This document shows positions 23,749 through 31,180 of a stretch of 64,000 bases of DNA, piece by piece. Each line of letters starts with the position of its first letter. The stretch's first letter is position 1. The notes under the pieces are model-generated. The model ran no database searches. It was given only the letters and a program-made list of their open reading frames with translations, and was not told where the DNA came from. The position numbers and the translations under genes were made by a program. This DNA comes from Clostridia bacterium (GTDB lineage Bacteria > Bacillota > Clostridia > Christensenellales > Aristaeellaceae). The stretch is taken from the NCBI GenBank assembly GCA_017543905.1, contig JAFYFC010000025.1, forward strand, positions 1 to 64,000, given 5' to 3'.

Positions 23749-24858
23749 TTAAACAGCCTTGCCAGCTAAAATGCTCTCGACAAGCTCGCGCTTTTCGTAA
23801 AGGACGCAGCCGCCCTCGTGCTCGTCCATCAGTATGCCTCCGTCGCGCAGCGCCGTAAAAAGCGGCGAGTGCAGCGCCTCGCACAGGGAGGCGTTTCTGA
23901 CGTTTATATCCGAATACGGCGAGAAAGGACACGGCTCCGCCCCGCCGTGGGAGTTTATATGGAAGAAGCCGCGCCCTGCCGCCACGCAGCCGCCGGAGCT
24001 TTTTTCGTCGCCCGGGAAGGAGATGTATACCATTTCCGGACGCTCCCTGCGCAGACGGTCGATTTCGCCTGCCAGATATTCCCGCTCACTGTCTCCCGGG
24101 GCAAGCTCCCTGCTTTCCTCCGTTACGGGAACGAATTCCACGAATATCACGACCTTGCAGCCGCGCTCGGAAAGCGAATTCATAAACTTCTCGTTCGTGA
24201 CCTCGCGGACGTTTTCCGTCGTCACCGTGACGGACGCGCCGAATATCAGTCCGCGCCGCTTAAGCTCCTCCATGTTCTGAATCAGGCGGTCGTAAACGCC
24301 CTTGCCGCGCCTTGAATCCGTTATCTCGCATCCGCCCTCTATGCTCATTACCGGCAGCAGATTACGGCAGCGGCCGAACAGTTCGAAATACCGCTCGTCC
24401 ATAAACGTCCCGTTCGTAAAGATCGGGAACATGATATTTGGCTGCTTTCCGGCTGCCTCGATAATGTCCCGCCTGAGCAGCGGCTCCCCGCCGGCCAGAA
24501 GGATGAAGCTGACGCCCAGCTCCTCCGCCTCGTTAAATATGCGCAGCCACTCTTCGTCCGTAAGCTGGCTGACCGGCTCTGCGTCCACGGTTGCGTGATT
24601 GCAGCGCGAATAGCAGCCCGCGCAGTGCAGGTTGCACTTGCTGGTGATGCTGGCGATAAGGAAGGTGGGCACGTGCTCGCCGGCGTCCTCAAGCTTTCTG
24701 CGTTTTTTGGACGCCGCCTTGGCCGCAGACGCGAATTTCAGCATGAACGCGCTTTCTCTGGGGTTTTTCAAGGTCGCCCTGACCGCTTCGGCGATCACGC
24801 CCTCCACGCCTTGTGTCAGGTATTCCTGCAGATCGAAATTGTTATTGATGTTGCTCAT
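23749..24858 (-). CDS. Radical SAM protein with SPASM-like C terminus
   Basis: The 369-residue protein has the iron-sulfur motif CNLHCAGCYSRCNH, followed by ILLAGGEPLLRRDI and IFTNGTFMD, the classic PqqE/SkfB-type barrel. The C-terminal region GGCVAAGRGFFHINSHGG then AEPCPFSPYSD and a late GGCVLYEK provides extra cysteines for an auxiliary cluster or Twitch/SPASM-like domain. Proteins of this kind often modify peptides, but this subfamily has no established reaction. The N terminus (residues 1-60) is a helical extension. It lies between a small Imm32-like gene upstream and another radical SAM gene downstream. Confidence 0.85.
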   Translation of the reverse strand: MSNINNNFDLQEYLTQGVEGVIAEAVRATLKNPRESAFMLKFASAAKAASKKRRKLEDAGEHVPTFLIASITSKCNLHCAGCYSRCNHATVDAEPVSQLTDEEWLRIFNEAEELGVSFILLAGGEPLLRRDIIEAAGKQPNIMFPIFTNGTFMDERYFELFGRCRNLLPVMSIEGGCEITDSRRGKGVYDRLIQNMEELKRRGLIFGASVTVTTENVREVTNEKFMNSLSERGCKVVIFVEFVPVTEESRELAPGDSEREYLAGEIDRLRRERPEMVYISFPGDEKSSGGCVAAGRGFFHINSHGGAEPCPFSPYSDINVRNASLCEALHSPLFTALRDGGILMDEHEGGCVLYEKRELVESILAGKAV

Positions 24859-24937
24859 GTATCCGCCTCTGTCCGTATCCGCCTCTTATCCCGCCGCCTG
24901 TGAGGGCGGCGCGGCAGTACGTTTTATAAATAAGTAT

Positions 24938-25147
24938 TTACCGAACTTTTTCGATTATCAATTCCGCCGAGCCTGCAACAAGTGCGTTGTGCTCGTCATA
25001 ATGAACGTGATCTCCGGGCTTTCCCTCCGCAAGCGCCTTAAGATGCTCCGCCAGCGAGAGCAGTCCCTCTCTGTTTGCAGAGATCACGGCTTCGCCGTTT
25101 TCGGAAATGACCTTGATTTCAAAGCCGCCCATCCATTTGGTTTCCAT
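24938..25147 (-). CDS. Small Imm32-like protein
   Basis: The 69-residue product, METKWMGGFEIKVISENGEA then ISANREGLLSLAEHLKALAE and DHVHYDEHNALVAGSAELII, looks like a compact alpha/beta protein. The pattern resembles the Imm32 immunity-protein family, but I cannot confirm this by alignment. It has no signal peptide. It is encoded between the CTHGCC peptide gene and the first radical SAM gene on the same strand, so it could be an accessory or immunity protein of that unit. Confidence 0.5.
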   Translation of the reverse strand: METKWMGGFEIKVISENGEAVISANREGLLSLAEHLKALAEGKPGDHVHYDEHNALVAGSAELIIEKVR

Positions 25148-25208
25148 TCTCCTGCCCTCCGCAAGCCCTTTCCGGGCGCCGCTCCCGTCGCCTGTTACGG
25201 CAGCGAGG

Positions 25209-25243
25209 GCGCATGCTGAGCTTATTTCAGCTTCAGACCGTCC
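25209..25243. repeat. 35-bp direct repeat, left copy
   Basis: This 35-bp segment, starting GCGCATGCTGAGCTTATTTC, is identical to 26871-26905. It covers the stop codon and last residues (DGLKLK) of the small peptide gene plus the following bases. The two copies flank the DUF3990 toxin-antitoxin cassette. Confidence 0.85.
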
Positions 25244-25337
25244 TTAAACGCGTCGCCGACTCTGCCGCCGACCATGCAGCAGCCGTGGGTGCAGGGATCG
25301 AAGGCAATCGCCTGCGTGGTTTTGATTTCCTTTTCAT
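25222..25337 (-). pseudogene. 38-residue Cys-rich peptide gene with a 1-nt deletion
   Basis: CAGGAG lies eight nt before an ATG at 25337. Reading from that ATG gives an Arg/Ala-rich peptide, whereas the -1 shifted frame gives EKEIKTTQAIAFDP, CTHGCCMVGG and GRVGDAFKDGLKLK and ends at 25222. The coding length is 116 nt, one short of 39 codons, so one G after the ATG seems to be missing. The shifted frame is the real one: its tail is also present in a second copy at 26884. The CTHGCC core, small size and position at the head of a radical SAM unit are what one would expect of a modified-peptide precursor. Function is inference. Confidence 0.55.
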
Positions 25338-25384
25338 TGTGATATCTCCTGCGTGTTTTTGCTTATAACAGGGACAAAAACTAT

Positions 25385-25415
25385 AACTTGTTTGTACAGT
25401 CGATACAAACAAGTT
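25385..25415. repeat. Palindrome at the downstream end of the toxin-antitoxin cassette
   Basis: AACTTGTTTGTA (25385-25396) and TACAAACAAGTT (25404-25415) are perfect inverted arms with a 7-nt centre. It touches the antitoxin stop codon and on the minus strand is followed by ATAGTTTTTGT, so it can act as a terminator. The left arm and centre start are the same as in the operator at 26779-26809. Confidence 0.75.
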
Positions 25416-25894
25416 TAATAATCGCCTCGGGCGTATATCGCTGCTTTCAATCTGAGGTTATTGTCAAAGACATTTTCGCTTCGGCCGTTCATTTCCAGTA
25501 AGCTTTGTACGCACCATTCAGGGTCCTGAGTGTGAAACGAGTAATAAACGTTATTTAACTGCTTATAAGGAAACAGCTTCATCGCAAACTTAGTCGTAAC
25601 TCCCCTCGTATATGAAAGATATCTGTACATATAGCCCATCCAAAACATTGCGCTTTTTGAGTATTTTATTCTGCCGTAATCAGATTTCCCAAATTGATTC
25701 TGAATGCTTTCTATTCCTTCGTTTACATCCAGTGTCAGAAGTGTTGCGTCGTTTTTGTCCAGCTTCCTGACAAGCTCCGAATGCAGAAACCTTCTGAGAA
25801 AAACTGCGGAAGAACAGCTTAATTCTGTCGATCTTTCAAACAGCTTTCCCTGATATTCCGCCAATAAAAGGCCGTCGTGATCAAACTTTTTCAT
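25415..25894 (-). CDS. Antitoxin of the DUF3990 toxin pair
   Basis: A 159-residue soluble protein whose start overlaps the toxin stop by four bases. It is not a DNA-binding protein by sequence; it is rich in Tyr and Phe (FWMGYMYRYLSYTRGVTTKF, FHTQDPEWCVQSLLE) and conserved as a whole with proteins that are regularly encoded after DUF3990 toxins in Clostridia, as far as I recall. The likely role is neutralising the ADP-ribosyltransferase-like toxin. Base composition is AT-rich like the toxin gene and unlike the neighbouring radical SAM genes, suggesting transfer as a pair. Confidence 0.7.
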   Translation of the reverse strand: MKKFDHDGLLLAEYQGKLFERSTELSCSSAVFLRRFLHSELVRKLDKNDATLLTLDVNEGIESIQNQFGKSDYGRIKYSKSAMFWMGYMYRYLSYTRGVTTKFAMKLFPYKQLNNVYYSFHTQDPEWCVQSLLEMNGRSENVFDNNLRLKAAIYARGDY

Positions 25895-26739
25895 TTTAAC
25901 AGCTCCTCGATGTACAGGCCCTCTTTAAACTGCCTTTTTGCCAGCTTGAGCTTTGTATCTATCACATAGCCTCTCTCTATCAGCGTGCTTCTGCAATCCT
26001 CCCGTTCCGGTACGGAAAGATAATACCTCTCTATCGGGATACATTTGCTTAATGCTTTCTCTGTTTTTATAATATACTGAGAGCCTAAGCCGGATGCCGA
26101 CAACGAATGAAGAGCTGCGTCTGCATTGATCTCTCCCTCCGCAAATTGTGACATCACATAAAACATCTTATTGTCCGCTATCGGCGCAATCACGATATCC
26201 GCATCTTTTACTTTATTGACGATCTGCTGAACCATGCTGCTTTGAGCGTATTGTTTTATCGTGCCCCTGAAATAGCAAATCGCAAGCATCCAGTCCAACG
26301 AACAGTCAAATTCTATCTTTTTCAGTCCATCAAACGAATACCTGAACGAATACACCGAAGATTTATCATATTCACACACAAACGATAACGCCTGGCGATA
26401 GGTCTGACCTAAATAAAAACCGTTTCCAAAATCACAATTGTTTCTCGAGCCTGAAACCGTCACTTCCGACAGACCGTATTTTGAACCATGGAACAACACG
26501 TTTCCATACTTTTCTTTTATCAGCTCTTCTTTAACCGAATTCAGCCGATAATCCTGTTCGTATATATATGAATACAGCTTTTCACAGACTTCATTAGTGG
26601 CAGTGCCCTTTTTTTCTATCGAATCGAGCGTCGTTCTCGATAACCCGGTCGCCTCTGACAGCTCAAGCTTGTTTATTCCTTCAGCTTCGAGAATAAAACC
26701 TATGTCGTCTCTGATTTTGTATTCACAATCAACGGTCAT
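25891..26739 (-). CDS. XRE-DUF3990 toxin (ADP-ribosyltransferase-like)
   Basis: The 282-residue protein has an N-terminal helix-turn-helix (residues about 10-65, GINKLELSEATGLSRTTLDS) and then a DUF3990 domain with VLFHGSKYGLSEVTV, CDFGNGFYLGQTYRQALSF and YSFRYSFD. DUF3990 resembles ADP-ribosyltransferase toxins; H85-G and the FGNGFY turn correspond to NAD-binding elements of that fold. The fused HTH probably lets the toxin gene product take part in autoregulation at the palindrome upstream. The partner antitoxin follows with an ATGA overlap. Target unknown. Confidence 0.75.
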   Translation of the reverse strand: MTVDCEYKIRDDIGFILEAEGINKLELSEATGLSRTTLDSIEKKGTATNEVCEKLYSYIYEQDYRLNSVKEELIKEKYGNVLFHGSKYGLSEVTVSGSRNNCDFGNGFYLGQTYRQALSFVCEYDKSSVYSFRYSFDGLKKIEFDCSLDWMLAICYFRGTIKQYAQSSMVQQIVNKVKDADIVIAPIADNKMFYVMSQFAEGEINADAALHSLSASGLGSQYIIKTEKALSKCIPIERYYLSVPEREDCRSTLIERGYVIDTKLKLAKRQFKEGLYIEELLK

Positions 26740-26763
26740 CTTTCAGCATCCCTTTTTACCCGT

Positions 26764-26809
26764 ATTATATACCAAAACAACTTGTTTGTACAGTCTGTTC
26801 AAACAAATT
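26764..26809 (-). promoter_or_regulatory. Promoter and palindromic operator of the toxin-antitoxin unit
   Basis: Minus-strand TATAAT is at 26769-26764. A 12-7-12 palindrome, AACTTGTTTGTA (26779-26790) and TTCAAACAAATT (26798-26809), with two mismatches, covers the expected -35 position. The same palindrome closes the cassette at 25385-25415, so the HTH-containing protein may bind both ends. Confidence 0.7.
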
Positions 26810-26870
26810 TTATTATTTGGTGATTTTAGTATTCCGCGCCTCTTCCGCCCCCGTGAGGGCAGCGGAAGAA

Positions 26871-26905
26871 GCGCATGCTGAGCTTATTTCAGCTTCAGAC
26901 CGTCC
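26871..26905. repeat. 35-bp direct repeat, right copy
   Basis: Identical to 25209-25243. Beyond the repeat the two copies stay related (AACGCnTnnCC) but have diverged, so this is an old partial copy of the peptide gene tail. Confidence 0.85.
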
Positions 26906-26937
26906 CTGAACGCATTTCCGTCTCTGCCCCTGAGTCG
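26884..26937 (-). pseudogene. Tail remnant of the CTHGCC peptide gene
   Basis: The minus strand reads GRDGNAFRDGLKLK and a stop at 26884, clearly homologous to GRVGDAFKDGLKLK at 25222. The N-terminal two thirds with the cysteines are absent. It begins directly after the stop of the AbiEii remnant. Confidence 0.6.
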
Positions 26938-27072
26938 TCACAAAAGCAATTTCCGCAGTGCTTTCATGATATCCGTATACCCGATTCCACCCGCATAGGT
27001 AAACCTTTGCCGATACTTTTCCCACATGTTTTGGAGCTCGTTGGCTTTCAGACTCATCGCCTTTGAGCTCAT
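26938..27072 (-). pseudogene. AbiEii toxin reduced to its two ends
   Basis: The ATG overlaps the AbiEi stop (ATGA at 27069-27072), as expected for abiEii. The 44-residue frame reads MSSKAMSLKA at the start and then ELQNMWEKYRQRFTYAGGIG and YTDIMKALRKLL. The first part fits an AbiEii N terminus and the second its C terminus (xLWxxYxxxxxYAxxIxYxDI). About 200 residues with the nucleotidyltransferase core are missing, apparently by an in-frame deletion. The product cannot be an active toxin. Confidence 0.6.
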
Positions 27073-27665
27073 AGCAGCACCTCCAAATATTTTCTGAGTT
27101 CTCCGTCCACTTTGAATACCTCAGCATAGGCGGAAAGCCTGTTCAGATCCTTCTTGTCAGAAGCCGCGAAGTTTTTGATGGCAGAGATCACCGTTTCCTT
27201 GTCACAGCGATCCCGGGTCTGCAAAAAATCGCAGATCGTGCGCTCAACGTCATAACATCTTACCAGATGTCCGAATGTGGTCGGCTTTTCCGTTAAACCG
27301 AGCTTGTGCCACGCAGGTTTTATATAAAAACAGACACACTCATCCTTAATCGAACCCGGTACGGATTTGTTGCTGGGCATGGTGATCGTATGCACGAACG
27401 GAGTCCGGTCGGAAATGCCATGCAGAAACAAAGCGCTTTCATGCGAAAATACGATGCTTTCAGACCTGAGCATCAGCGTGTACATATCGTCGTGCACAGC
27501 GTCAGGGATAATATAAACACCCTGTCTGACCCTTTCCAGCAGTCCTGCTTTCACATAATTGGTCAGAGTCTGCTTGGAAAATCCGAGCTTCTGAACAAGC
27601 GAGGTGGTAATCATGTTGTCGTTATCTGACAGCGCGTTCATAATAATCGGATTGATGCTGCTCAT
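27069..27665 (-). CDS. AbiEi-family antitoxin
   Basis: ATG at 27665 follows AAGGGGGTGG; the longer frame would include the promoter. The 198-residue protein has an N-terminal winged helix (LVQKLGFSKQTLTNYVKAGL followed by ERVRQGVYIIP) and the AbiEi antitoxin domain with FSHESALFLHGISDRTPF and VRCYDVERTICDFLQTRD. AbiEi proteins neutralise the AbiEii nucleotidyltransferase and repress their operon through inverted repeats. Here the toxin gene downstream has been deleted to a stub, so the antitoxin is an orphan that could still neutralise related toxins. Confidence 0.88.
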   Translation of the reverse strand: MSSINPIIMNALSDNDNMITTSLVQKLGFSKQTLTNYVKAGLLERVRQGVYIIPDAVHDDMYTLMLRSESIVFSHESALFLHGISDRTPFVHTITMPSNKSVPGSIKDECVCFYIKPAWHKLGLTEKPTTFGHLVRCYDVERTICDFLQTRDRCDKETVISAIKNFAASDKKDLNRLSAYAEVFKVDGELRKYLEVLL

Positions 27666-27682
27666 AGAACCACCCCCTTGCA

Positions 27683-27729
27683 GTTGACTTTCGTTTGGAA
27701 TTATATCGTTTTTCCTTTTAAAAGTCAAC
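27683..27729 (-). promoter_or_regulatory. abiEi promoter with inverted-repeat operator
   Basis: Minus-strand TTGACT (27728-27723) and TATAAT (27705-27700) have a 17-bp spacer. GTTGACTTT (27683-27691) and AAAGTCAAC (27721-27729) are perfect inverted 9-bp copies flanking the -10; the upstream copy contains the -35. This fits AbiEi autorepression. Between 27730 and 27863 nothing is recognised. Confidence 0.75.
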
Positions 27730-27863
27730 CCAAACAAAGCCTTCAGCGCAGGAACCGCTGACCTCGAAGCTCATCTGCTGCTTCAGTCGATACCTTAAAA
27801 CCGCAGCCGTCCCCTTCCCCGCCCGGTTCAGGCTGCGCCCCGCTTTTCCGTCACGCTTCGACC

Positions 27864-28991
27864 TTAAGCAGCGTCCGCCTCCGGCGCGTTATACTGCGTG
27901 TCGGCCTTGGTTATTCCCTCTGCATAGATACGCACGAAGTCGTTTTTCATGGAGATCGGGATATAGCCCTTTGCGCGATGATCCGCCGACTTTGCTTCCC
28001 AGTCCTGCGTGCCCCATTCTCTTACGTCGTCGTCCGCGACGATCATGTAGGCCTGCGCGGGATAGGGGTTTCTGCTGTCGACGGTGTAATTCATCATGCT
28101 CGTATCGCTGCCGCTGTTGCCGAAGGCCAGCACCGGCCGCTGCCCGATCTCCCGCTCTATCCATATGGCTTTGTTGCCGTTTAAGTTTTTCTGGATAAAG
28201 CCGCCGGTCAGGATCAGCTCGTCGCCGTTTTCATATTTGAAATTCATGTTGGACGATTCGTTTTCGTGTCCGGCCTGCTTTACTTCAAAAGCCGTTCCGA
28301 TAACGTGATTGGGCGTCACGTAAGCGCTGATAGGGGAATTTGCCACTATCGCGCGCGTGGTCGTGCGCTCCGTGCCGCTGATCACATAGATCGTGAAGCC
28401 GTTGTCGTAGAGGTATTTTACCAGCTCCACCATCGGGATATAGCAGCCGTCCATGTAGCGCATGTTCTCGAAGCTTTCGGTTTTCTTCTGTCCGAACTCG
28501 AGCGCGTAGTTATACAGCTCCTCCACCGTCATCCCCGCGTAGGCCTTGGCAAAGCTTCTGGCGAGGTTTTCGTCCGCGACGTAGCCGGGCTTTATGGACG
28601 CGGCGATCTGCTTCAATTCGTCGGATACTCTTTCCGGATGGTCATAAAGACAGTACTCTATAAACATCATCGTGTCGTAATAGGTATAATACGTCTCGCA
28701 CGTCAGCGTACCGTCCATGTCGAACACGGCGATGCGGTCTTTTATGGGAATAAAATCTTCGCCGCCTTCCTTTGTTACAGCGTTTACGTAGGAAATGAGC
28801 TTGTCTCTGGCCTCGGAATCAGACGCCCAGGAAGACAGCGCCTCCTCGCCGCTTGTCGGCTTTGCGGCGGCGGGCTTACTTTTCAGGCTCAAGGCCGCCC
28901 AGCAGGCAGCAAGCGCCACACAGAGTATCAGCGCCGTTATGGCGACGACGCGCCAGATGTTTTTTTCCGAGCTCCGCTTTTCGTTCTCCAT
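27864..28991 (-). CDS. Membrane-anchored HAD-superfamily phosphatase
   Basis: The 375-residue protein has a single membrane segment at about 12-36, then an extracytoplasmic-looking linker and a haloacid dehalogenase domain. Motif I is FDMDGTLT (90-97; nucleophile D91, acid/base D93), motif II VISGTERTTTRA, motif III K in FIQKNLNGNK, and motif IV FGNSGSDTSMM. A helical cap lies between motifs I and II. The orientation predicts a surface or lipid-facing enzyme; the substrate is unknown. A strong promoter lies about 130 nt upstream with a long structured leader. The C terminus is a short Ala/Asp tail. Confidence 0.85.
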   Translation of the reverse strand: MENEKRSSEKNIWRVVAITALILCVALAACWAALSLKSKPAAAKPTSGEEALSSWASDSEARDKLISYVNAVTKEGGEDFIPIKDRIAVFDMDGTLTCETYYTYYDTMMFIEYCLYDHPERVSDELKQIAASIKPGYVADENLARSFAKAYAGMTVEELYNYALEFGQKKTESFENMRYMDGCYIPMVELVKYLYDNGFTIYVISGTERTTTRAIVANSPISAYVTPNHVIGTAFEVKQAGHENESSNMNFKYENGDELILTGGFIQKNLNGNKAIWIEREIGQRPVLAFGNSGSDTSMMNYTVDSRNPYPAQAYMIVADDDVREWGTQDWEAKSADHRAKGYIPISMKNDFVRIYAEGITKADTQYNAPEADAA

Positions 28992-29126
28992 GTCAGTTCA
29001 TATCTCCTTTTCGTCAAATACGGTTGTTCAGTTCGGATGTTCGTCTCATGCGGCTTATTTGTTTTATCGAAACACCCGAACTGCCTACACCTTTACCGCA
29101 ACTGCAGTTTCTGTCGTTCTGAAATC

Positions 29127-29155
29127 ATTATATAGTAACGGCCTTCCCTTGTCAA
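29127..29155 (-). promoter_or_regulatory. Sigma-A promoter of the HAD phosphatase gene
   Basis: Perfect TTGACA and TATAAT with a 17-bp spacer on the minus strand. The leader to the ATG at 28991 is about 130 nt and contains CAGTTCGG and CCGAACTG, which can pair. Confidence 0.85.
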
Positions 29156-29194
29156 TCGTCACTCCCGCCCCGGAAATCGGGAAAAAGGAACGAA

Positions 29195-29360
29195 TCGGCT
29201 GCGCCGTGAATTGCGCTGCGCTCATGCTTTCTCGCTGCGCTCCGTTATTGATTTGCGCCTCATGCCCCGCAGGGCATTTCACGCGCCGCAGGCGCAATTC
29301 ATGCCCGAAGGGCACTTCATGCACGCAGTGCACTTCATGCGCCGCAGGCGCACTTCATTC
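29195..29360 (-). repeat. Interspersed mini-hairpin array, family B, copy 3 (inverted)
   Basis: The units TTCATGCCCGAAGGGCAC, TTCATGCGCCGCAGGCGC and TTCATGCACGCAGTGCAC are reverse complements of those at 345-515 and 3452-3660, and CGGCTGCGCCGTGAATTGCG marks the distal block. From 29361 to 29602 no gene is recognised apart from the palindrome listed separately. Confidence 0.7.
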
Positions 29361-29451
29361 TTTGATATCGCTCCTCTTCGCATTCCTTCTTGTAGAAGGA
29401 GCGTTCCAGTGGATCATATATCTTCAATAGTTCTACATAATGGCTCCAGGT

Positions 29452-29480
29452 CAAAAAGTCAGACAGTGTCTGACTTTTTG
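29452..29480. terminator. Perfect 29-bp palindrome, probable bidirectional terminator
   Basis: CAAAAAGTCAGACA and TGTCTGACTTTTTG flank a single G. The stem ends in A/T runs on both sides, so it can terminate transcription in both directions, including the leftward glycosidase unit ending at 29603. Confidence 0.7.
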
Positions 29481-29602
29481 GAAGGTAGGAACAGCTTCCA
29501 CATGTAGAAGAATATCACAAAAAGAACGGCTTTCCCGCCTTCTGCGTGGGCTTGCCGTCCCTTTTCTGTGGGATTTTTACGTCCCCGTCGGCGCAGAAGT
29601 CG

Positions 29603-31180
29603 TTATCTCCAGTCGTACTCTGTTTCTTCGCCGTTTATAAGCCATCTTTCGGGGCAGCAGGTGTCCATCCAGTCGAGGGGGACCGCGCTGTCGGTCTGGG
29701 TCTGCGCGCGGCGCAGCGCCTCTGAAAGCTCGCTTAGCTGCGCGTCCGTGGGCACGTCCGGGTCTACCGACACGAACAGCGGCGTGCCGGTTTTGGAGAC
29801 CAGCTCCAGCCATTTGCGGTTCTTTTCCCACGGTATCTGACCCGTCACGCCCACGCAGTCGTGATCCGCCTTGTAAAACGCGCCGTCGTACATAAAGCGG
29901 AACGCCGTGCTGTTTACGCCCATGCGGCGCGTGCGCTCCCAGCTTTTGCCGCTGGTGTCGTCGCCCGCGCGGTTTATGTGGCACAGCCCCGCGGTGAGGA
30001 AGCCGGGCGCGTTGCACGCGAGTATCACCGTGCCGGGCGCGGCGCTTTCGTATACGGTTTTATAAAGCTTAACCGCGATCTCCGCAGAGGTGCGCGTTTC
30101 GTCAAAGAAGCTCTCTTTGTATTCCGCCAGCCAGCTCGGGCGTCTGAAGCCCCAGTCCCCGAACATGTCGTGGCAGGAAAAATCGTGCTTTATCAGCTTA
30201 TAGCCCCATTCCTGCGTGAGCAGGCGGGTTATGCGCTTTACCTCCGAAAGCACCTCGGGATGCGAGGGATCGAGGTATCTTCTGTCCCGCTTCTGCCGCC
30301 ACGCATCCGGTATATCCTTAAGCGCGCCGTCCTCGTCCGAAAGATAGCGCACCCATATGCCCGGTATCGCGCCGCGCGCTGCTATCTCCTGCGCGAGAGT
30401 GCGCATGTCGCCGAATTCGCGGTTGCCCGCGTCCCACGGCGCGCTGCCCCAGTGTTCGCTCCAGCCCGCGTCTATCACCATGTAGGGGCGGTTCTGATTG
30501 CCCGCGCACAGGCGGGAGATCAGCTCCGCGTCCCGCAGTATCTGCGCGCGGCTGCTTTTGCCGTAGGCGTAATACCAGTTGTTGGAGCCGTATACGGGCT
30601 TTTCGGGCGTGAGCGCGTCGCTGCACAGGCCCGCGTAAAAGCGTTTAAGCGCCATGTACGCGCTCATGCAGCGGTATTCGCCGGTTTTTACCTCGCACAC
30701 GGCAAGCTCGCGCCCCATAAGGCGCACGCCCGCGCCGCCGCATCTTATATCCAGCGTGAGCGTCACGCCCCGCCTTTCGTACTGCCACGCGCAAAACGCC
30801 TTCGGGCGTACGCTTACGCCCCAGCACTCGGTGTAGCGCGTGCTTACGTCGCGCGCGCTGTCGGTGCCGTTCGACACCGCGAACGCCCACGGCATCAGCT
30901 TATACGGCTGCACGCTGCCCCACGCGAGGTCTCCGTAGCTGCGCTCCCAGCAGTCGGACAGCACCCTGACCGGCTCCGTGCGCATTTCCGAGGGCGTAAA
31001 ATCCCACGTAAGCTTTACGAACATAAGCGGCGTATCGCCGCCGGTCAGATTTACCCTGAGCGCGTCGCCTGCCAGCTCGCACGTTACGCACGCGTCAGCG
31101 GATGCAAGGCGTCTGTCCGTGCCGGAATACGTGCCGCCGTCTGTTTCGAGGCTTATGACGTCAGGTATGCGTATCCTCAT
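29603..31180 (-). CDS. Clan GH-D (alpha-galactosidase-like) glycoside hydrolase
   Basis: The 525-residue protein lacks a signal peptide. The N-terminal part is a beta-sandwich; the catalytic barrel begins near PVYGSNNWYYAYG with YMVIDAGWSEHWG. The likely nucleophile is the Asp in KLIKHDFSCHDMFG (about 333) and the acid/base the Asp in HINRAGDDTSG (about 408), the layout of GH27/GH36-type alpha-galactosidases, which release sugars with retention. Overall similarity to classical alpha-galactosidases is limited, so the sugar is open. Its start overlaps the oxidoreductase stop (ATGA) and it is the last gene of a three-gene unit. Confidence 0.75.
   Translation of the reverse strand: MRIRIPDVISLETDGGTYSGTDRRLASADACVTCELAGDALRVNLTGGDTPLMFVKLTWDFTPSEMRTEPVRVLSDCWERSYGDLAWGSVQPYKLMPWAFAVSNGTDSARDVSTRYTECWGVSVRPKAFCAWQYERRGVTLTLDIRCGGAGVRLMGRELAVCEVKTGEYRCMSAYMALKRFYAGLCSDALTPEKPVYGSNNWYYAYGKSSRAQILRDAELISRLCAGNQNRPYMVIDAGWSEHWGSAPWDAGNREFGDMRTLAQEIAARGAIPGIWVRYLSDEDGALKDIPDAWRQKRDRRYLDPSHPEVLSEVKRITRLLTQEWGYKLIKHDFSCHDMFGDWGFRRPSWLAEYKESFFDETRTSAEIAVKLYKTVYESAAPGTVILACNAPGFLTAGLCHINRAGDDTSGKSWERTRRMGVNSTAFRFMYDGAFYKADHDCVGVTGQIPWEKNRKWLELVSKTGTPLFVSVDPDVPTDAQLSELSEALRRAQTQTDSAVPLDWMDTCCPERWLINGEETEYDWR

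Noticed and set aside
26813-27127. 104-codon frame across the AbiEii remnant
   Set aside because: It runs in another frame over the end of AbiEi, the AbiEii remnant and the peptide tail. The real frames are identified by overlap and homology.
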